Shown here: piece after piece, positions 28,635 to 35,916 of the stretch
Layout: the number at the start of each line of letters is the position of its first letter
Numbering within the stretch: position 1 is the stretch's first letter
Source: Planococcus sp. ISL-110
GTDB lineage: Bacteria; Bacillota; Bacilli; Bacillales_A; Planococcaceae
Assembly (NCBI RefSeq): GCF_018613575.1
Contig: NZ_JAGGPX010000016.1
Coordinates: 102,511-166,510, forward strand
Length of the DNA stretch: 64,000 nt
Reading direction: 5' to 3'
Made by a program: the position numbers and the translations under genes
The notes under the pieces: generated by a model
The model's input: the letters and a program-made list of their open reading frames with translations, nothing else
What the model was told of the DNA's origin: nothing
Databases searched by the model: none

Positions 28635-29426
28635 ATGATGCTAAAAAAACTGATTTACATCCTGTCTATAGCACTCATTTTTATTGTCATCATCGGTGAA
28701 AAAAACTTTGAAAACATTGAAATAACGGAAGAAACCGCACTTCTGCCTGAAACGGAGGGCGCGCAGGCTGAAGTTTCCGAAGAGCCGGCGCCTAAAAGGA
28801 TTACATTTGCTCAAAAGCTGGCTGCCGGGGAACGGGCAACCATCGTGTTTCTAGGAGACTACGTCACCTCTGCCGACTCCCTGCCGGACGGCAATCCGAA
28901 CCATGTCGCGTTATTGGCCAACTGGTTTGATGAAAAATACCCCAATCAGGTGGAAGTTGTCAATGCCGGCATGAACGCCAATACCATTGCCCATATGAAG
29001 GACCGGGTGGCCAGCGATGTCCTGAACCACGACCCTGATTTGGTGGTGATTTCTGCCGGGCTGAATGACGCGCTCGGTGGCTGGAAGATTCCCGTAGCGG
29101 ACTATGAAAAAAGCTATCGACTCGTTGTAGAAGAAATAATCGCATCCGGCGAAACCGAAGTGTTGATCCGCACGCCGAACCCGACGCTTTCCATCAAGGA
29201 AAACATCAACATGCTGCCTTATATATCGGCTAGCCGCAAATTGGCTGATAAAGACGGCGTCCACTTTTTTGATTTTTATCAAGTTATGGCCGATGAAGTG
29301 CATGCAAAGAAAATTCCGCAAAAAGAGTTGATGCAAAATGTTATGCACCCGAACACAAAGGGCCAGGCTTACCTGTTCGACAAGTTTAAAGTGTATTTAA
29401 CGATGGAACTTCTCGAGCAGCAATAG
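28635..29426 (+). CDS. Exported SGNH-hydrolase-fold protein lacking the usual nucleophile
   Basis: This 263-residue protein has an N-terminal signal anchor (LIYILSIALIFIVIIG), an acidic Pro-rich linker (30-55) and an SGNH/GDSL-type domain. Block I reads VFLGDYVTS: the catalytic serine of GDS is Tyr76. Block III ISAGLND (N144) is kept. The C-terminal block reads NVMHPNTKGQ: His238 is kept, but the Asp usually three residues before it is Asn235. Thus two of three triad residues are replaced, although the fold blocks are otherwise normal. It could be a polysaccharide-binding or allosteric relative of O-acetyl esterases. The ATG follows GAAGGGTAGG. It ends at a shared bidirectional terminator. 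Confidence 0.75.
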   Translation: MMLKKLIYILSIALIFIVIIGEKNFENIEITEETALLPETEGAQAEVSEEPAPKRITFAQKLAAGERATIVFLGDYVTSADSLPDGNPNHVALLANWFDEKYPNQVEVVNAGMNANTIAHMKDRVASDVLNHDPDLVVISAGLNDALGGWKIPVADYEKSYRLVVEEIIASGETEVLIRTPNPTLSIKENINMLPYISASRKLADKDGVHFFDFYQVMADEVHAKKIPQKELMQNVMHPNTKGQAYLFDKFKVYLTMELLEQQ

Positions 29427-29432
29427 ATCGAT

Positions 29433-29488
29433 AAAAAAAGAGTCTCTTCCCGCGAAATCAATGATTTCGTTGAAAGAGACTCTTTTTT
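29433..29488. terminator. Bidirectional terminator between convergent genes
   Basis: Stem aaaaaagagtctctt/aaagagactctttttt encloses a second small hairpin (cgaaatcaatgatttcg). It serves both the SGNH-like gene and the carboxyethylornithine synthase-like gene. Confidence 0.85.
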
Positions 29489-29490
29489 CA

Positions 29491-30465
29491 TTACTTGACC
29501 AGCAGGTTTCTGGCTTCTCTAAACTCTTTGATGTGGTGATCGATAATGCGGCCGTTTTCAATGACCACCGAATTGCGGATCATGTCGGTCCAATTGCCTT
29601 CGACAAAGTTATCGACCATCGGCGAGAATCCTTCGCTCAGCACTTTTGTGACGGTATGCGGGAACATCGCCGGCGTGTTGTCTACCGTGTAATGGATGAT
29701 GCCATCCACTGTATAGACGGGATCATCGATAGTCGACGGACGGGAAGTCTCGATTTCCATGTTCGGATCGCAGCTGACGTCGACGATCATCGCACCTTTT
29801 TTAAGGCGTTTCAAGTCTTCTTTGTAGATGATGCGATCAGTACGTGTCGTATCCCACATGACGCAGTTGACAAGAACGTCGTAATTGCCCATGTTCTTGA
29901 TGAACAGGGATTCCAGCTTGCGGCCGTATACATCGACATCGGCGCCCAGGCCGTGAAGGATGCGAAGCACCCCTTTGGTCGTATGGCCGTTGCCAAGAAC
30001 CGCCACTTTCGTTTCGTACGGCATTTTTCCGCAATACTGGTAAGCCTGAAGAACCGCAGCTTCTCCGGCAACTTCACGGTTGCGGTAGAAGATATAACGG
30101 CCGTCTTCGAACATTTCTTCCCAGGCAACCACGGTGTGGTCCCCTGCAAGCACTGCGTCGGTAAACGCGATATCCTGAACTGCGTGTGCCCAGCCGATCA
30201 ACAATTTGCCCGGCGTCAACTGGTCGAAATAATCCGCATTGCCTAGTTTCACATCAACGATCGCGTCGCATTGCAGCACTTTTTCACGTGAAACGAATTG
30301 AGCGCCAGAAACCGCATATTCGGCATCCGAAAAGCCAAGCGCGTCGCCGTAGCCAATTTCAAAGTACAGCTGCTCGATGTTCTTGATGTTCGGCATGTCC
30401 TTCGGCAAAAGCGCTCTTCGTTTTTCATTGTTTTTATGGCTGATAACAAATCCTATTGTGTAAAT
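29491..30465 (-). CDS. N5-(carboxyethyl)ornithine synthase-like / alanine-dehydrogenase-family protein, probable ATT start
   Basis: This ~324-residue protein belongs to the alanine dehydrogenase/PNT family, closest in pattern to N5-(carboxyethyl)ornithine synthase. That enzyme reductively joins pyruvate to the side-chain amine of ornithine with NADPH. Visible are TIGFVISHKNNEKRRALLP at the N-terminus, a Rossmann motif VLGNGHTTKG and CVMWDTTR. The family N-terminus begins exactly where a GGAGG site (30473-30477) is followed after 7 nt by ATT, with no ATG, GTG or TTG in reach. Upstream in-frame ATG/TTG codons lack ribosome sites and would add 19-29 residues foreign to the family. An AUU start, as in infC, is therefore the best reading. 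Confidence 0.75.
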   Translation of the reverse strand: MYTIGFVISHKNNEKRRALLPKDMPNIKNIEQLYFEIGYGDALGFSDAEYAVSGAQFVSREKVLQCDAIVDVKLGNADYFDQLTPGKLLIGWAHAVQDIAFTDAVLAGDHTVVAWEEMFEDGRYIFYRNREVAGEAAVLQAYQYCGKMPYETKVAVLGNGHTTKGVLRILHGLGADVDVYGRKLESLFIKNMGNYDVLVNCVMWDTTRTDRIIYKEDLKRLKKGAMIVDVSCDPNMEIETSRPSTIDDPVYTVDGIIHYTVDNTPAMFPHTVTKVLSEGFSPMVDNFVEGNWTDMIRNSVVIENGRIIDHHIKEFREARNLLVK

Positions 30466-30790
30466 AATAAAACCTCCAATTGATGAAATGTTGGTGAATC
30501 CTGATCGGCTGATAATAGACATTTCATACAGAATCGACCGGACAACCCTCAAAAATTGTCGAGTGAGTTAATATATTAATATCGTTTCCGTATAGCTGAT
30601 CTATTCTGCATCATACCATATATCGGTAGCAATATAAGCACTTTAGTATATGGATCATAAATAATTAAAGTAAGCGTTCACAGTTGTGACTCAGCTTGAT
30701 TACAAGGATATTACTCGCGGTGGACTGGTGGAACATCCTGATCCTTTGTTCCGGCAAACCGCTTCCAAAACTGCCGAATGCACAAAACAA

Positions 30791-30815
30791 GGAAAGCGCA
30801 GAGCCCGCGCTTTCC
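30791..30815. repeat. GGAAAGCGC palindromic hairpin repeat, copy 1
   Basis: ggaaagcgc and gcgctttcc form a 9-bp stem with a 7-nt loop, followed by cgcttcaga. The same element, in the same orientation, occurs at 35852, 37830 and 40594. There is no U-tract, so it is unlikely to be a simple terminator. All four copies lie within ~130 bp of a 21-bp word array. Confidence 0.8.
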
Positions 30816-30942
30816 GCTTCAGAATTGGATTTGAGCTGCTGCGGATCGTCTTTTATTCGTTATGGAATAGATTCGGGTTGGAACGGGTCGCATTGAAGCA
30901 AAGCATCTGACATACCGGACGACTTCTTCCAGTTAATTGGAT

Positions 30943-31034
30943 ATACAGTCCAAAAACGTGGAAATACAGTCCAAACTCGGCTGAATACTGTCCATTTAAC
31001 GAGAATACGGTCCAAACTGGGCAGAATACAGGCC
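30943..31034. repeat. 21-bp-phased word array C (ATACAGTCC class, 5 copies)
   Basis: Words ATACAGTCC, ATACAGTCC, ATACTGTCC, ATACGGTCC and ATACAGGCC start at 30943, 30964, 30985, 31005 and 31026 (periods 21, 21, 20, 21). Spacers are unrelated. The array ends 30 bp beyond the stop codon of the VOC gene. Confidence 0.85.
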
Positions 31035-31063
31035 GAAGACAACTATCGCTGCCTTCTGCCCTC

Positions 31064-31447
31064 TCAGATTTGGCTCAACCCGCAGAAAGCGCCGGCTGGG
31101 TATTCGATGATGGCATAGCTTCCGGAAGTGATGGCACCTTCCGGTTGGCGGTGGACGATGCCGCCGCGGTTTCGGCACATTTCCAGGCTTTGCTTCAGGT
31201 CCGCAACCGCAAAATAGACGATCCAAAGCGGAGGCAAGCCTTCATTGACACCTGCCTGATGGCAAATGCCGGCGGCCGGCTTGCCGTCAGGCGTGTTCAT
31301 CATGTAATCGGCATACTCCCCCATCGGAAAATCGCTGTGCTCCCAGCCGATCACTTGCTTATAGAAATCGCGGATCCCTTCTGCATGGTAAACTGTCAAA
31401 TCTGCTGAAATGATGGCCCCGGGCTGTACCTTATTTTCTTCGGTCAT
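31064..31447 (-). CDS. VOC-superfamily (glyoxalase/dioxygenase-like) protein
   Basis: This 127-residue protein contains one vicinal-oxygen-chelate module: an N-terminal ISADLTVYHAEGIRDFYKQV strand-helix unit, PPLWIVYFAVADLKQSLEMC and a final strand with IIEYPAGAFCGL. Such proteins bind a metal and act as glyoxalases, extradiol dioxygenases or antibiotic-binding proteins, usually as dimers. The usual metal ligands are not obvious, so activity is uncertain. The ATG follows AAGGAG by 8 nt. Confidence 0.75.
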   Translation of the reverse strand: MTEENKVQPGAIISADLTVYHAEGIRDFYKQVIGWEHSDFPMGEYADYMMNTPDGKPAAGICHQAGVNEGLPPLWIVYFAVADLKQSLEMCRNRGGIVHRQPEGAITSGSYAIIEYPAGAFCGLSQI

Positions 31448-31622
31448 TGGACACACTCCTTTTTATTCATTTCCAAAATGATTCGCCACAAAGATTTCAA
31501 AATCCTTTAAATTCCAACGAATAAAATAGCAAAAATCCATCATTAAATTGAATTAACCCCCTTTTTTGTGGTAAAGTTACTAAGATTTACGGATCACTAT
31601 CATCTAATGGAGGATTAAATAT

Positions 31623-33239
31623 ATGAAACAAAAAATTTGGCTGCCCACTGTCTTGCTGCTGATTGCGGCCATGCTCGCAAGCTGCACGGATGAAGTGAAA
31701 ATTAAGGATCACGGAGAAATAGAAGTGCCGGTGCAGAAGCTGACATTTCTCGATACCCGCGTGAGCGCTTCCAACTCTGCCTACAATTTGAAAGTCGCCG
31801 ATCAGCTTCAGCAGGAACTGGACGCTTTAAAAGACACGGAAAAATATGTTATTGAAGAACCGCTCGCGGTGATGAATCCGTTCGGCACCAATACAACAGG
31901 ACTGTACCTTTATTTCCAGGCAGCGGATTCAGGAACTTTAACCTACACGATTTCTGCAGAAGGCACGGCGGATTTCATGCGTACCGCAAAAGACGCAAAT
32001 GACGAGGCGACCGTGGCCGAGTATCAGCTGATTGGCCTGGTACCGGGCAAAGAAAATCAGATTTCCGTTTCTTACATCGATGAAGAAGGTAAGCGCGGCG
32101 ATGAGTATTCATTCAAGGTGGATGCGCCTGAAACCACTTCCGGCTACCCGATCGCCATGGAACAAACGGCAGCATCCGGCAATACGGAACTCGCTGATGG
32201 TTTGTTCGTGCTGATGGGCGTCAACAATTACGATGGCTATACCTTCCTTTTTGATAATAGCGGCACTTTGCGAGCGGAAATCATTTCCGAGGATTACCGC
32301 ATGGACCGGATGGTGGCTTTCGAGGATTCGATGGTTTTCACCACTACCGACCAAAAGCTGGCACGAATGGACCCGCTCGGTAAAATTACCGATACGTATG
32401 AACTCAATGGCTATGTCATGCATCATGATTTTGTCATCAACGACGATGGTCAGGTGCTGGCATTGGTTTCCGATTCAGCGAAAGACACTGTCGAAGATAT
32501 GGTGCTGAGCATTGACCTCAACACCGGCGAACAAAAGCTGCTGATTGATTTCAACGACTTGTTGAGCAACTATAAAGAAAAAACCAAGCCCGTGGAAATA
32601 GACGGAAAAAGCGTCTTGGACTGGATTCATTTCAATTCCATCGATCTGGTGGATGATTCTGTGATCCTCAGCGCACGCGAAAACTCGACCATCATCAAAG
32701 TCGATGACATTTATACGCAGCCCACCATCAACTACTTGATCGGCATACGTGATGTCTGGGCTGGCACCGAAGGCGAAAACCTGCGGCTCCAAAAATCCAG
32801 CGAGTTTCCGAGCCAGGCCGGCCAGCATTCCGTTACGTACGTGGCAGACGACAGCCTGTCCGAAGGCCAATACTACCTGTATATGTACAATAATAATTAC
32901 TGGTGGTACGAAAGCCGACCGGATTATGACGGTGCGGTCATCCGCGGAACCAGCAAGACTTACGAAGCCAATGGCCAGGACCGCTCGAAATTCACCAAAT
33001 ACCTGGTTGATGAAAACAACCGCAGCTACGACCGGGTCCAGGAATTTGACGTTCCCTACTCCTCCATCGTCAGCAGCGTCCAACTGACCGGCGACTCGAT
33101 CGTCATCAACAGCGGCATGGCCAAGACGCTGGAAGAATACAGCGCAGAAGGCAACCTGCTGGCCCAGTTCAACTACGAAGCGAGCACGTTTTCTTACAGG
33201 GTATTCAAAGAGAATTTTGAGGGATATTGGTTTGAATAA
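31623..33239 (+). CDS. Aryl-sulfate sulfotransferase (ASST)-like lipoprotein
   Basis: This 538-residue exported protein has a lipoprotein signal peptide with lipobox LASC at residues 18-21. The central and C-terminal parts match ASST enzymes, six-bladed beta-propellers with an N-terminal Ig-like domain (here ~35-150). Recognisable blocks are GYVMHHDFVINDDG, DWIHFNSIDLVDDSVILSAR and FPSQAGQHSV, which contain the active-site histidines. These enzymes move sulfuryl groups between phenolic compounds outside the membrane. The ATG follows TGGAGG by 9 nt. It is monocistronic and ends at a bidirectional terminator. Confidence 0.85.
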   Translation: MKQKIWLPTVLLLIAAMLASCTDEVKIKDHGEIEVPVQKLTFLDTRVSASNSAYNLKVADQLQQELDALKDTEKYVIEEPLAVMNPFGTNTTGLYLYFQAADSGTLTYTISAEGTADFMRTAKDANDEATVAEYQLIGLVPGKENQISVSYIDEEGKRGDEYSFKVDAPETTSGYPIAMEQTAASGNTELADGLFVLMGVNNYDGYTFLFDNSGTLRAEIISEDYRMDRMVAFEDSMVFTTTDQKLARMDPLGKITDTYELNGYVMHHDFVINDDGQVLALVSDSAKDTVEDMVLSIDLNTGEQKLLIDFNDLLSNYKEKTKPVEIDGKSVLDWIHFNSIDLVDDSVILSARENSTIIKVDDIYTQPTINYLIGIRDVWAGTEGENLRLQKSSEFPSQAGQHSVTYVADDSLSEGQYYLYMYNNNYWWYESRPDYDGAVIRGTSKTYEANGQDRSKFTKYLVDENNRSYDRVQEFDVPYSSIVSSVQLTGDSIVINSGMAKTLEEYSAEGNLLAQFNYEASTFSYRVFKENFEGYWFE

Positions 33240-33249
33240 AGGAAGACAT

Positions 33250-33288
33250 AAAAAAAGAGAAGGAGCCGATGCGCTTTTTCTCTTTTTT
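33250..33288. terminator. Bidirectional terminator
   Basis: aaaaaagagaa and ttctctttttt form the stem around a 17-nt loop, between the convergent ASST and DegT-like genes. Confidence 0.75.
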
Positions 33289-33304
33289 CATTTGAGTGTG
33301 GAAG

Positions 33305-34258
33305 TCAACGCAACTGCCCTTTCACCATCTCCACCAAATAGGCCATATCCTCTATTCCATAGCGCTGGTCGCACGGCAAGGGCAGGATGTTGGCGGCGTA
33401 CTGGTATTCAATGCTTTCTTCCGGGCAGTCGCTGAGGACATTCGGCCAAAGCAGCGGTATGTAGATGTTCTGTGCGGCAAGCTTGTTTCGGATCCGCATG
33501 CCGTCCTCCACCAGCACTGGATAAGCGAAAGCGCCGTCCGGCCTGGTTAGCTTTAAGGCATTTTCGGCATCCAGCTGTTGCTCCAAGTAAGCAAAGTTTT
33601 CATTTCTTGTCTGGCGCGCCCGCTCGTAATCGATGGCGCCCATCAGGTTGCGTGTCAATTTCGACATTGTCCGGAGCGGGGTTGCGTCAAGAACATGGTC
33701 GTTGCGCTGAAAGTCAGCATAGTAGCCGCTGGCGGTTTCCTCGTAGCGGCCCATTATATGCTTCATGCGATCTGATGACATGTCTTGCTCAAGATTTTCA
33801 TGCAGGATGGCATCGGTCGCCAAATAGGCACCATCTGGCACGCCGAAAAATTTGCGGCAAGAGTAAATCGTGTCGACGCCTGCCAACGGCTCCTGAAAAA
33901 AGGCATGGCTATGATCGAGAATCACCTGGCCAAAACGCTTTTTCAGCGCCAGCGTCTGTCCCGTCGTGAGCTGTCCATATAAATTGACGATGTACAGAAA
34001 TTCCCCCTGCTCCAGCTGCTTATCAAAAATCGGATGAAACTCCTGGTCGATGTGATAATACTCAAAATTGTAGCCATGTTCCTCCAGCAGCGTGCTGACT
34101 GAGTCACATAAAAAATATGGGATGTGCAGTTTCGTGATATTCCGTGCTTTCATTAAATAAAGCAAGGTATTTCGTCCGGTATTGAGCGCAATCAATCCAT
34201 CATGGAATTCATTGCTGACCAGATTGTCCAATCCAAAATATCCGCCTATTTCTTTCAT
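33305..34258 (-). CDS. Short DegT-like PLP-dependent aminotransferase-family protein
   Basis: This 317-residue protein is a shortened relative of the DegT/DnrJ/EryC1 family. An Asp in VILDHSHAFFQ (D115) and a Lys in YSCRKFFGVPDGAYL (K136) match the PLP ring-nitrogen partner and Schiff-base lysine. It is about 60 residues shorter than the sugar aminotransferase at 5875-7026 and lacks the typical TxPxTF motif, so it is probably a divergent subfamily. The ATG follows GGAGG by 9 nt. Its promoter (34620-34664) has the glycan-type box, and its ~360-nt leader carries the seven-copy GAGGTGCG array. These facts suggest it belongs to the glycan regulon although it is 10 kb away. Confidence 0.7.
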   Translation of the reverse strand: MKEIGGYFGLDNLVSNEFHDGLIALNTGRNTLLYLMKARNITKLHIPYFLCDSVSTLLEEHGYNFEYYHIDQEFHPIFDKQLEQGEFLYIVNLYGQLTTGQTLALKKRFGQVILDHSHAFFQEPLAGVDTIYSCRKFFGVPDGAYLATDAILHENLEQDMSSDRMKHIMGRYEETASGYYADFQRNDHVLDATPLRTMSKLTRNLMGAIDYERARQTRNENFAYLEQQLDAENALKLTRPDGAFAYPVLVEDGMRIRNKLAAQNIYIPLLWPNVLSDCPEESIEYQYAANILPLPCDQRYGIEDMAYLVEMVKGQLR

Positions 34259-34305
34259 ATGAGACTTCCTCCAATTTCACGAATTGTCGTTGCAAAATGG
34301 CTGAC

Positions 34306-34440
34306 CGCACCTCGTTTGGCCAAGTCCGCACCTCGAACGGCGTTAACCGCACCTCGTTTGGCCAAGTCCGCACCTCAAACGGCGTTAACCGCACCTCGCT
34401 TGGCCTAGTCCGCACCTCAGACGGCGTTAACCGCACCTCG
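34306..34440. repeat. 21-bp-phased word array B (CGCACCTC class, 7 copies)
   Basis: CGCACCTC begins at 34306, 34327, 34348, 34369, 34390, 34411 and 34432, an exact 21-bp period with invariant words. The 13-bp spacers alternate between two sequences, roughly gtttggccaagtc and gaacggcgttaac, so a 42-bp unit has been duplicated. The array lies in the 5' leader of the DegT-like gene. Open frames running through it are artefacts of its period being divisible by three. Confidence 0.95.
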
Positions 34441-34619
34441 CCGCAAAAACCAGCCATTATCTCCGATGCAATTTTCACGGCTCAACCATTCTCGATATTT
34501 CCGTATAAATGCCTGCAGCTTTTTCATCCTAAACACCGTTCTTCCGAAAGACCTCTTTCTTCAGGGAGATTGTGTTAAGGACTATTTGCTTTGTTACCAT
34601 GACTGGCGAACGTGATTCT

Positions 34620-34664
34620 ATTTTATCATTGAATTTGCAAATAATACAGATAATTTAGATAACT
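34620..34664 (-). promoter_or_regulatory. Promoter with conserved upstream box and extended -10 (DegT-like gene)
   Basis: On the minus strand AGTTATCTAAATTATCTG (34664-34647), 18 bp, then TGA and TAAAAT (34628-34620). It matches the EPS promoter layout with one base less spacing. Confidence 0.55.
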
Positions 34665-34692
34665 AAAGAGAATTTATCCGGGGAATTTATTA

Positions 34693-34722
34693 GAAAAAAA
34701 CGCCACCAAATTCGGCAGCGTT
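34693..34722 (-). terminator. Terminator after acetamidase gene
   Basis: On the minus strand AACGCTGCC-GAATTT-GGTGGCGTT is followed by T7, starting 9 bp past the stop codon. Confidence 0.75.
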
Positions 34723-34730
34723 CATTTCTT

Positions 34731-35672
34731 TTATTCATTTTCCTGAAACACCGCGAGCGGCAGCATGGCACTTACTATATACTGGCCGGCGTCGACGATT
34801 TCGGAGATTTTGAGATCGACGCATAAGCTGCATAGCAGGTAAGCATCTTTTGGATCGAGGCCATAGTTGTCAGCGATGTGGTCCACCATGGCGCGGATAG
34901 AGTCGCGCGCTGCTTCCAACAAGTCAGGCCCAATGCCTGTCGTGCCGTAAAAACCTTTATGGTCGACTTTTGGTGTCAATGCGCCGGCGGTCTGGAACTG
35001 CGGTGAGGGAATCGTTTTGCCTTTGATGAGGCGAAATTTCAGCGACGCCTGCATCGGACATTCGAGCGCAGTCACGCAAACTTCGCCGTCTCCTTGCGCA
35101 GCGTGGGCATCGCCGCAACTGAACATCGCGCCGGCCACCTGTACAGGCAAGTAAAGTTTAGTTCCGACGGTCAATTGCCGCGTGTCCATATTGCCGCCAA
35201 ATGTCCCCGGTGGCATGATTGTCTGCCCTTCGGCATTCGCCGGGCCGACGCCCATTGTGCCGAGGAACGGGGTGATCGGCACTTTGATGTTCTCGCTAAA
35301 CTGGATGGATTCGCCGTCGCTCAAATCGAAGGTCCGTAAGTAGGCATCCGCAAACTCTTCCGGCAGCAGGCCCAGTCCCGGCAAAATCGCCATCCAGCCC
35401 CAGCTGCCCGGCGTCAAATCGAGGATTTCCACTTCCAATGTGTCTCCCGGTTCAGCGCCTCGAACTTCCACCGGCCCTGCGAGCGGATAAACTTTTGCCC
35501 AGTCGAGCGTGGCGATGTCTTCTGTCTTGGAATCTTTGTTGAATTGATTGTCTGCCACTTCCCGTGTGGAAAAGTCCACCTGATCCCCGCTGTCGATCGT
35601 CAGCACCGGCTGCGGGTCCTTGTCCCACGTATAATGCACGCGGTCTTCCGGAAATTTATGCGTATTTGCCAA
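34731..35672 (-). CDS. Acetamidase/formamidase family protein
   Basis: This 313-residue cytoplasmic protein matches the FmdA/AmdA family, metal-dependent hydrolases that release ammonia from acetamide or formamide. Visible family blocks are GAEPGDTLEVEILDL, PFLGTMGVGPA, PPGTFGGNMDTRQL and FSCGDAHAAQGDGEV. The start is probably TTG, since AAAGGGTGA lies 6 nt before it and the family N-terminus follows directly. It lies downstream of the amidase pair on the same strand, separated by array D, which suggests shared use in amide or nitrogen scavenging. Confidence 0.88.
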   Translation of the reverse strand: MANTHKFPEDRVHYTWDKDPQPVLTIDSGDQVDFSTREVADNQFNKDSKTEDIATLDWAKVYPLAGPVEVRGAEPGDTLEVEILDLTPGSWGWMAILPGLGLLPEEFADAYLRTFDLSDGESIQFSENIKVPITPFLGTMGVGPANAEGQTIMPPGTFGGNMDTRQLTVGTKLYLPVQVAGAMFSCGDAHAAQGDGEVCVTALECPMQASLKFRLIKGKTIPSPQFQTAGALTPKVDHKGFYGTTGIGPDLLEAARDSIRAMVDHIADNYGLDPKDAYLLCSLCVDLKISEIVDAGQYIVSAMLPLAVFQENE

Positions 35673-35745
35673 TTATGGTCACCCTTTCTTTGTTGGAGCA
35701 TCTTATTTTTCGAATAAAATCGTTGTTTTTTCCAGATAAATGGAT

Positions 35746-35817
35746 ATACAGTCCGAATCGTGCGATATACAGTCTAAGCTGCCGCAAATACTGTCCAAAT
35801 AAAGCACAATACGATCC
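35746..35817. repeat. 21-bp-phased word array D (ATACAGTCC class, 4 copies)
   Basis: Words ATACAGTCC, ATACAGTCT, ATACTGTCC and ATACGATCC start at 35746, 35767, 35788 and 35809, exact 21-bp period. It lies between the amidase stop and the acetamidase start. Confidence 0.88.
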
Positions 35818-35851
35818 AAAGCCCCAAAAACCGTTCAGATACCCAAAACCA

Positions 35852-35875
35852 GGAAAGAGCAAGCCTGCGCTTTCC
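35852..35875. repeat. GGAAAGCGC palindromic hairpin repeat, copy 2
   Basis: ggaaagagc...gcgctttcc, with one mismatch in the left arm, follows array D by 35 bp and precedes the amidase stop codon by 42 bp. The flanks ccaaaacca and cgcttcagg match the other copies. Confidence 0.75.
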
Positions 35876-35916
35876 GCTTCAGGATCCGATTATATTTCAC
35901 GTTTTGAGCCGCACCT

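Larger units (their letters stand above)
30466..31063. other. Intergenic region with hairpin repeat and word array C
   Basis: This ~600-bp gap holds the promoter region of the ornithine-synthase-like gene (AT-rich, 30560-30670), a GGAAAGCGC hairpin repeat at 30791-30815 and word array C at 30943-31035. Short open frames across 30686-30910 only read through the hairpin and have no ribosome site. Confidence 0.6.

Noticed and set aside
30686..30910. Plus-strand frame of 74 codons
   Set aside because: It reads through the GGAAAGCGC hairpin repeat and has no ribosome site.
34306..34440. CRISPR-like regular array
   Set aside because: Repeats are only 8-9 bp, spacers 12-13 bp and partly repeated, and no cas genes are present; the period of 21 bp is far below CRISPR units.
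34209..34578. Open frames on both strands through the CGCACCTC array
   Set aside because: The 21-bp period is a multiple of three, so the array stays open in several frames; there is no ribosome site and the peptides are low-complexity repeats.
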